Shown in pieces: positions 13,024 to 18,365 of a stretch of DNA of 18,365 nt. How positions within the stretch are numbered: the first letter of the stretch is position 1; every line of letters begins with the position of its first letter. Below the pieces are notes generated by a model. That model worked only from the letters and a program-made list of their open reading frames with translations. It was not told the origin of the DNA and searched no databases. The position numbers and the translations under genes are program-made. Location: contig JAHJCW010000030.1 in NCBI GenBank assembly GCA_018812885.1, positions 1 through 18,365 of the forward strand. Direction: 5' to 3'. This DNA is from a bacterium (lineage in GTDB: Bacteria; Fidelibacterota; Marinisomatia; Marinisomatales; JAHJCW01).

Positions 13024-15369
13024 TTAATGCCGGATTACAACAACCTTACCAAATTGATGCGCTCCATCAGCGGCATAAACCGCTAAGAGATATACTCCGC
13101 TACCGACCAATTTACCATTTTCATCTTTTCCATCCCATTGGATTTGATAACCGTTAATTCCAAGATCTTTTGAATCCAAATTGCGAAGCACTTCACCGGT
13201 AATCGTCATAACTTTTAGTGATGAATTGTCTTTTAAGTTATCAATAATTAGCGGTTTATCGGAGGGTATATGAAATGGACTTGGAAATATCTTTAATTCG
13301 GAATAATTCTTCTTAGGTATAGCAAATGGAATTCTAAAAGAATTAATTCCACGATTTGTCGATATGTATGCCATGCCACTAATATCATCAAAAACTATGT
13401 CAGTCACATTATTGGAAAGTAATGGATAATTATCTGTATTAATACTCTCTACTATTATATTTTCATTATTGTCCGGCCAAAAAGTTGAATTGCTCAAGAG
13501 AACATGAATGCCGTCGGAACCCGATACGGTCCAAGCGTTTCCATCGGAATCTAACCGAACTTCCGATTCCTGACCAAATGAAATATTCGGAAAATAATAA
13601 CGCGGACTCTCATATTTGATAGGATCATCATTAGAAAATTGCAAATCAAAATAGGTCAATCCGATAGGAGTTAGCATATATAATCGATTTTCGAGCGTAA
13701 TGCCTAATGACCAAATCGTTTTATTTGAATTAGTTGAATTAATATTGATCTTATGCCATTGAAATTCATCAGGTTGTGCCGGATTACCGGAATAGTGTAA
13801 CATTGCTAATCCACCATCGGGAAAACCGATATTTCTTTCGCCATCTTGAAACGACCCAACCCACACCCGCTTCCATGCATCAATCGCAACTGCACTCGGA
13901 GTTAACCCGATTGCACCTGAGGCATCTTCGGCATTAAATGAATTCCAATTTCCATCAATTGTTTTAACATGCAATGGTTCATGCTTGGTAGTAGCAAAAG
14001 CGTCAGCTACCCAAAGGTTGCCATCGCGATCAAATTCAATATCTTTTATAATCAAATATTCATCTGCAAAATAATCTAAATAGGTTGTGTCAATTAATGT
14101 GAAATTAGTGGGATTATCAACATCAATAATTATAATTCCTCCACCATTGCGGCGAGGATACGGATAAGTACCTTCAATCGCGCAATACAAAAGACCATCC
14201 GGTCCTTGCACTAATTTTGAAATGGAAGCTCCGAAGTCAACCGGAATTGAATCAGCAATAAAATAATTAAAATCCTTATCCGGCTGAATTATTATATTTT
14301 CCTTAGCTTCAACAATATTTCGCCACCCTTCCGTTTCTTTAATTGCAATACCTACATTTGACCCACTTACAATTCTACCATCCTCAAGTATTGTAATTGC
14401 TTGAAAATTATTTGTTAGCGGTGCATTTGGAATTAAATATTCTAAGGTCAGATTACTATTCAATAAAGCTAATCCGGTATTTGTGGCAAATATTACACTA
14501 TCATCATTCGACAAATAAATCGAATTAACAGAATTCTTTGGAACTGCAATTTGTTCAATATTATTTTCGTTAAAATAATAGATGTTCCGATCATCAATTC
14601 CGGCAATAGTACCATCTGATAACACTACGAAGTCTTTTATTTGATAACCGGCAAGCAAAATAACAGTAGAAAGTTCTTGGGTCATCAAATCAATTAAATA
14701 TAATGTATTATCCGTATAGCAATATAATTGATCGTGTATAAGAAAGAGACTGCTGACAGAATTTTCCAATTCAGTAAAAGGGCTTTCCCAATTATTTGGA
14801 TCATCACCTAAATTACCTTTGTATAAACCTATTTCAGTTGCAACATAGACATAATTATTAAATATCTCAATATTATATATTTTTTCTCCACGAGGCCAAT
14901 TAGGGTAGAGATCCTTATGAATAAATTCACCGTTCAAAAAACTAAATTCGATTAGTCCAAAATCATTATTATCCCGATATGCTGCATAAACAATTGAATC
15001 GCTTACGGCAAAATCAATTATTTCTGTCATATCATAATCAAATTCCTTAATAGACTTATGTGAATCAACATCATAAATTTGGACAAATCCATTTGGCTCT
15101 CCCCCACCCAACCATAATTCATCATATTTACCAATTGCTAAACATTTAAGTTTGGAACCGGATAATCCATTAATATTATTCAGATTTTCAAAGGATTGGC
15201 TGGTGGTATCAAAAATCAATAGCCCACCATCCGTGGCACAAACGAGATTATCTTCATATTCAACTATCTCATGGATATTCAATGGTGAAGTGAAAGAATT
15301 CCAATCGCCAATCCGAGCTTGACCAAAAAGCACAATAAACGATAATATTGAAATTAAAATAAGTCGCAT
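13024..15369 (-). CDS. porZ: PorZ-like type IX secretion system beta-propeller protein
   Basis: 781 residues from the ATG at 15367-15369. This start is preferred because it opens straight into a signal peptide ('MRLILISILSFIVLFGQA'), whereas an upstream ATG at 15405 would add 12 residues inside the preceding gene. The mature protein begins 'RIGDWNSFTSPLNI', the wording typical of PorZ. Two propeller-like regions of 'GLLIFD', 'ELWLGGG' and 'GLYKGNL'-type blades follow. The end is a sorting-domain-like module: 'LKIFPSPFHIPSDKPLIIDN', then 'GYQIQWDGKDENGKLVGSGVYLLAV' shortened here to its first part 'GYQIQWDGKDENGKLVG', closing 'KVVVIRH'. PorZ belongs to the attachment complex that anchors T9SS cargo. 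Size and architecture match PorZ (about 760-790). An unrelated two-propeller surface protein is the alternative. Confidence 0.75.
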   Translation of the reverse strand: MRLILISILSFIVLFGQARIGDWNSFTSPLNIHEIVEYEDNLVCATDGGLLIFDTTSQSFENLNNINGLSGSKLKCLAIGKYDELWLGGGEPNGFVQIYDVDSHKSIKEFDYDMTEIIDFAVSDSIVYAAYRDNNDFGLIEFSFLNGEFIHKDLYPNWPRGEKIYNIEIFNNYVYVATEIGLYKGNLGDDPNNWESPFTELENSVSSLFLIHDQLYCYTDNTLYLIDLMTQELSTVILLAGYQIKDFVVLSDGTIAGIDDRNIYYFNENNIEQIAVPKNSVNSIYLSNDDSVIFATNTGLALLNSNLTLEYLIPNAPLTNNFQAITILEDGRIVSGSNVGIAIKETEGWRNIVEAKENIIIQPDKDFNYFIADSIPVDFGASISKLVQGPDGLLYCAIEGTYPYPRRNGGGIIIIDVDNPTNFTLIDTTYLDYFADEYLIIKDIEFDRDGNLWVADAFATTKHEPLHVKTIDGNWNSFNAEDASGAIGLTPSAVAIDAWKRVWVGSFQDGERNIGFPDGGLAMLHYSGNPAQPDEFQWHKININSTNSNKTIWSLGITLENRLYMLTPIGLTYFDLQFSNDDPIKYESPRYYFPNISFGQESEVRLDSDGNAWTVSGSDGIHVLLSNSTFWPDNNENIIVESINTDNYPLLSNNVTDIVFDDISGMAYISTNRGINSFRIPFAIPKKNYSELKIFPSPFHIPSDKPLIIDNLKDNSSLKVMTITGEVLRNLDSKDLGINGYQIQWDGKDENGKLVGSGVYLLAVYAADGAHQFGKVVVIRH

Positions 15370-15370
15370 T

Positions 15371-16432
15371 TTAACTAAAAGGAATCGGAATAAAACATAA
15401 TACAAAAATGGCTAGACAAACGTACCCAATTCTTTTATTTTTTTCAGATAATGGAACATCTACATCATTAACCGGTGGATGTTTAGTCGTTCGCATAAGC
15501 AATAATATCAATGCTGCCCAAACTAGCCAATTTAATGAAAGCAGTCCCATTGGAATCAGCGCCAAAAGTGCAAATTTCGCTACTTTAGCATGTTTTCTGC
15601 CTAACATCGCATAGGCGATATGCCCGCCGTCTAATTGCCCGATTGGTAATAAATTTAACATTGTTACAAGCAATCCAATCCATCCCGCAAAAGCGATGGG
15701 ATGCAGCAGAACATCCTGAGTACTTTGAAGGTTTGGAAAAATAATTGCTAATAGGAATTTCATTAATATTGAATCACCTAATGTGATCCCCATTTCAGCC
15801 GACGAAATAGCGACAACTTGTGAAAGTGATAATCCAATTATCAAAGCGGGAACTGCCACTATGAAACCGGCAATCGGACCGGCTGCACCGATTTGTAACA
15901 ATGCATCTTTCCGATATATTGGTGACTTAATTTTGATGAATGCTCCAAAAGTCCCGATGAAAGTTGGAGCCGGAATAAAATATGGCAAAGTTGCAATTAC
16001 ATGATGCTTTCGTGCAAAATAATAATGCCCGAATTCATGAAATCCTAGTATGAGCATCAATGTAACAGAAAATGGCCACCCAGTAATAATTCCCATTGGA
16101 TTTTTGAGAGGATTGATCCCTTCCATTATAGCCCCGGCCAGCAATGTTGTAAAAATCGTTAATATGAATAATATTAGGTTTACACGAGGAATTTTGGGGA
16201 ATTTGATAACGATTGGTTTTAAGTATTTGACCTTTAATTGCAGATCATCCCCAATGGATTGGAATTCGATTGAATATGGTTCTTTTTTGACTATCTTTTT
16301 GATATCAGCAATAGAACTTCCTGCAAGAAGAGTTCCTTGCGTAATAAACTCATCTCCTTGAGATCCAACTTTCTTAACTAAAAAATGTTGGTCAATTTTA
16401 GCGAGAAGTATTTTAAAATCTGATTCAGTCAT
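15371..16432 (-). CDS. Site-2 protease family (M50) membrane metalloprotease
   Basis: 353 residues. A soluble N-terminal segment of about 80 residues precedes several membrane segments. The zinc site 'GFHEFGHYYFARKHH' carries the HExxH motif (His132, Glu133, His136), and the third ligand lies in 'LLPIGQLDGGH' (Asp268), with the Asn-Leu-Leu-Pro context usual for M50. There is no PDZ domain, unlike RseP; the layout resembles the EGY1-like/plant-type branch. Such proteases cut transmembrane segments of regulators or small peptides within the membrane. The target here is unknown. The C-terminus ends 'LCFIPIPFS'. Its stop is one base before the PorZ-like start, so the two are probably translated together. 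No Shine-Dalgarno is evident before the ATG. Confidence 0.9.
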   Translation of the reverse strand: MTESDFKILLAKIDQHFLVKKVGSQGDEFITQGTLLAGSSIADIKKIVKKEPYSIEFQSIGDDLQLKVKYLKPIVIKFPKIPRVNLILFILTIFTTLLAGAIMEGINPLKNPMGIITGWPFSVTLMLILGFHEFGHYYFARKHHVIATLPYFIPAPTFIGTFGAFIKIKSPIYRKDALLQIGAAGPIAGFIVAVPALIIGLSLSQVVAISSAEMGITLGDSILMKFLLAIIFPNLQSTQDVLLHPIAFAGWIGLLVTMLNLLPIGQLDGGHIAYAMLGRKHAKVAKFALLALIPMGLLSLNWLVWAALILLLMRTTKHPPVNDVDVPLSEKNKRIGYVCLAIFVLCFIPIPFS

Positions 16433-16499
16433 ATGAATTAATTTAATACTGAATTAACAAATAAAGGTTTCAGTATTAAAAAATATAAATGGTAACAAA

Positions 16500-17315
16500 T
16501 TAAATTTTTGATTCAATTTGATCTAACAACTCAGGTTTTTGCACGCGGTTAACTACACCACGGACAAATTGTCCGATTTGGGCACCATCAACTATACGAT
16601 GATCAAATACAGCTCCTCCGCTTAGAAAAGTGCGTATTACGATTTCTCCTTTAACAACTGCAGGTCTTTGTTCGTATTTACCCATACTAATTACACCGGG
16701 CAATTTTGCGACAGGCATTAGAGCCGGCAATGCGGTAGTTAATCCAAGTGTACCAACATTTGTAACCATAATAGAACCAAAAGAATGTTCAGACAAACCA
16801 AGTGCTTTCCATTTGATTCCTAAGCCGTACACTAATAGTCTGATTAACAGATAAGTCCACTTACGAAAAGGCCAAGGAATCTTACTTAATATGTATTTGT
16901 TTTTCATGGATGCTTCTTCGGTACCTTTGCGTGCGTCAGCTGCTTTTTCTTTTAACTCTTTAGCAATTTCCAATACTGTTTTTGTATGCGCTGATTCAAT
17001 TTTCACTGCGCTCATTTCCTGACCACCTTGGATTAATACTGATACCATCACATCAATATAATCTCTTGGGACTACCCTGCCCCTGCGCACAAAACAATTC
17101 ATTTCCGGAGCATCAAATGCCAAAGATCTAGCAACTGCCGAAGTAATAATACTTGTCATTGTAATTTTGTTACCGGATTTACGCTGCATAGAAACGTATT
17201 CATCAGCCTTGGTTACATCAACATCTAATGTACCAAAAACTTTAGCATCTTTAGCGGGAGAATATATCGCGTTTGCGATTAAGCGCCATGGTGTATTAAA
17301 CTTATCTTTATTCAT
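16500..17315 (-). CDS. Stand-alone 2-oxoacid dehydrogenase E2-type acyltransferase domain
   Basis: 271 residues from ATG 17313-17315 (or 275 from 17327). The later start is preferred for a GGGA element 6-7 bases upstream; the earlier one directly abuts the preceding stop codon and has no ribosome site. The protein is only the CAT-like catalytic domain of E2 (dihydrolipoamide acyltransferase). It has the active-site 'GAVFDHRIVDGAQIG' with His and Asp, and 'SIMVTNVGTLGLTTALPALM' in the core. The lipoyl and E1/E3-binding domains are absent, and no E1/E3 gene is nearby. An inserted hydrophobic, aromatic stretch around residues 140-175 ('ILSKIPWPFRKWTYLLIRLL') may bind membrane. The acyl donor and acceptor are unknown. 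A free-standing acyltransferase, not a dehydrogenase complex part, is the likeliest role. Confidence 0.85.
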   Translation of the reverse strand: MNKDKFNTPWRLIANAIYSPAKDAKVFGTLDVDVTKADEYVSMQRKSGNKITMTSIITSAVARSLAFDAPEMNCFVRRGRVVPRDYIDVMVSVLIQGGQEMSAVKIESAHTKTVLEIAKELKEKAADARKGTEEASMKNKYILSKIPWPFRKWTYLLIRLLVYGLGIKWKALGLSEHSFGSIMVTNVGTLGLTTALPALMPVAKLPGVISMGKYEQRPAVVKGEIVIRTFLSGGAVFDHRIVDGAQIGQFVRGVVNRVQKPELLDQIESKI

Positions 17316-17327
17316 ATTATATCCCAT

Positions 17328-18059
17328 TTAATTTTTAATTCTTTGTATCAAAGAGCGTAAAGCAAAAGGCGAATACCAAATGTAAAAGGTTATTATTGCC
17401 ACTATACCAAGCGGCAAAATATACCATGGCCATGGTCCCATAACATCCATTATTGACCCATTTTTAGGTTTCCAGCAAATAAACAAATAGTTACCATTAA
17501 AAATCAAATTAAAAATTGCTATGAAACCGGTATATATTAATGTTATTCCGAACACTTTCCATACAGATTTGTGTTTTGGTGCATATTGATGCACAAATAC
17601 CATATATAAAACAGCAACGAGTATTAAACCATGTGAGGTAAAGAATTGGAAAAACCGATAATGAGGAAATCCATACATTCCAATGTCGGGAGTTAGTAGA
17701 GCTTGGATGGCTCCACCGAGGCCCCAAAAATAGTTAATTTCAAATAGAGTATAATTTTTGTTAATTAACATTATTGCTGACAGCACAATTGAAGCTCCAC
17801 ACAAATGTAACGGTAAGGATGTTCCCGGATGCCATACTCCATTTGAGGCTCGCCATGCACTTAATGAAATTTCTTGTAAAATCAAAGCTGTGGCTATGAT
17901 ATAGCGCATTTTTATATCAATTTTGGGATTTCTTAATTTTTTCCTAAACAAGAATATTAGGATATATATTCCTAATAGCACTAATAAAGCATTAATATGA
18001 TGATTTGAAAAGCAAGTAAAAGGATTTTGCGGATAATCGTATGAAAAATATGTATTCAT
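17328..18059 (-). CDS. TIGR02206 (YwaF-like) integral membrane protein
   Basis: 243 residues from ATG 18057-18059, chosen over an in-frame ATG at 18083 because AGGGAG sits at the right distance and the shorter form opens with 'MNTYFSYDYPQNPF', the normal family beginning. About six or seven membrane segments are visible. The family signature region is present: 'GVWHPGTSLPLHLCGASIVL', then 'FWGLGGAIQALLTPDIG' and 'FFQFFTSHGLIL'. The function of YwaF/TIGR02206 proteins is not established; they are polytopic inner-membrane proteins. Its stop codon is immediately followed by the next gene's possible ATG, so it is the first gene of a leftward run that includes the acyltransferase and probably the M50 protease and PorZ-like genes. 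Confidence 0.88.
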   Translation of the reverse strand: MNTYFSYDYPQNPFTCFSNHHINALLVLLGIYILIFLFRKKLRNPKIDIKMRYIIATALILQEISLSAWRASNGVWHPGTSLPLHLCGASIVLSAIMLINKNYTLFEINYFWGLGGAIQALLTPDIGMYGFPHYRFFQFFTSHGLILVAVLYMVFVHQYAPKHKSVWKVFGITLIYTGFIAIFNLIFNGNYLFICWKPKNGSIMDVMGPWPWYILPLGIVAIITFYIWYSPFALRSLIQRIKN

Positions 18060-18063
18060 TATT

Positions 18064-18069
18064 CTCCCT
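18064..18069 (-). promoter_or_regulatory. Ribosome binding site fixing the YwaF-like start
   Basis: AGGGAG on the minus strand lies four bases before the ATG at 18059 (AGGGAG-AATA-ATG). No comparable site precedes the in-frame ATG at 18083, so the shorter protein is preferred. Confidence 0.65.
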
Positions 18070-18083
18070 AATGTCAATTTCAA

Positions 18084-18365
18084 ATTGGAATAACGAATCT
18101 ACAAATATTCGATTAATAATTCCTATAATTTGAATTATTTTCAATTCTTTAATGAATTAAGTAAAATATGATTAGTGTAAAAATATCTAAAAAAATGCCC
18201 CGCTGATTTACCCTCGAGAAAATTTTTTTCCCTGAAGAGCACGCCGTACCAACGGGGCTACTTAAATTTTATTTCAAATAATATTATTTTATCTTCAGAA
18301 AATATACAAACCGAAAAATTTAATAAACAAACCAAAAATTATTTTTCTTAAAGTAATGCTTAATG
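18084..18365. other. Gene-free right edge
   Basis: These 282 bases contain no convincing gene, although one may lie beyond the window. The sequence is AT-rich apart from a GC-rich stem at 18197-18258. From 18259 onward only a short direct repeat is seen: ACAAACCGAAAAATT at 18306-18320 and ACAAACCAAAAATT at 18327-18340. Confidence 0.5.
18189..18258 (-). terminator. Large stem followed by T-run: terminator or structured RNA
   Basis: Read on the minus strand, GCCCCGTTGGT pairs along its full length with ATCAGCGGGGC using two G-U pairs, and the stem is followed by ATTTTTTT. The plus strand would have two C-A mismatches at those pairs. So the structure fits an RNA made leftward. The 40-base loop is larger than usual for a simple terminator. 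It ends about 130 bases before the YwaF-like gene, so it either ends a transcript entering from the right or is a leader element of that gene. Confidence 0.55.

Noticed and set aside
15370..15405. Earlier ATG at 15405 for the PorZ-like protein
   Set aside because: It would place 12 residues before the signal peptide and overlap the end of the M50 gene; the ATG at 15369 opens directly into a normal signal peptide.
18189..18258. tRNA, SRP RNA or tmRNA end
   Set aside because: There is no CCA end, TPsiC-like GGTTCGA segment or conserved SRP GGAAG loop in the stem region.

Overview
The window is AT-rich bacterial chromosome. Several things point to the FCB group (Bacteroidota, Ignavibacteriota, Marinimicrobia and relatives): a PorZ-like type IX secretion protein, a small secreted protein ending in a 'YPNPFNPTTT' type A sorting domain, and fibre proteins built from repeated 'VGIGTxxPxxKL' modules. 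The sorting-domain wording looks most like Ignavibacteria or Marinimicrobia, but the phylum cannot be fixed from sequence reading alone. The standard genetic code applies, since TGA ends the intact OPT transporter gene.

Layout. (1) Positions 1-4332, minus strand: alaS, a PPC/DUF296 gene, ridA and a diacylglycerol-kinase-like lipid kinase that runs off the left edge. A copy of a dispersed 'TTCGTGG' repeat sits between the PPC gene and ridA, and another lies upstream of alaS. (2) Positions 4573-6453, plus strand: an intact OPT-family oligopeptide transporter. (3) Positions 6454-8063, plus strand: a decayed patch. A four-helix-bundle (S23/IVS-type) gene is interrupted by one TGA codon and bracketed by imperfect inverted repeats. 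It is followed by an adenosine-deaminase gene broken by a one-base frameshift, and then by an inverted-repeat element. (4) Positions 8125-12800, minus strand: six secreted-protein genes. Five are tandem paralogues sharing a signal peptide plus a 'GI(T/S)NTLGG' N-terminal module, but each ends differently; one ends in a peptidase S74 intramolecular chaperone. The sixth, promoter-proximal gene encodes a small protein with a T9SS sorting domain. (5) Positions 13024-18059, minus strand: a compact run of a YwaF-like membrane protein, a lipoyl-less E2-type acyltransferase, a site-2 protease and a PorZ-like protein. (6) The right edge holds a structured GC-rich stem followed by a T-run on the minus strand.

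The most unusual region is 8-13 kb. It is a modular array of fibre-like surface proteins next to T9SS components. Two of its members carry the same palindromic repeat translated in frame inside the signal-peptide n-region. The other genes are housekeeping or widely distributed families.
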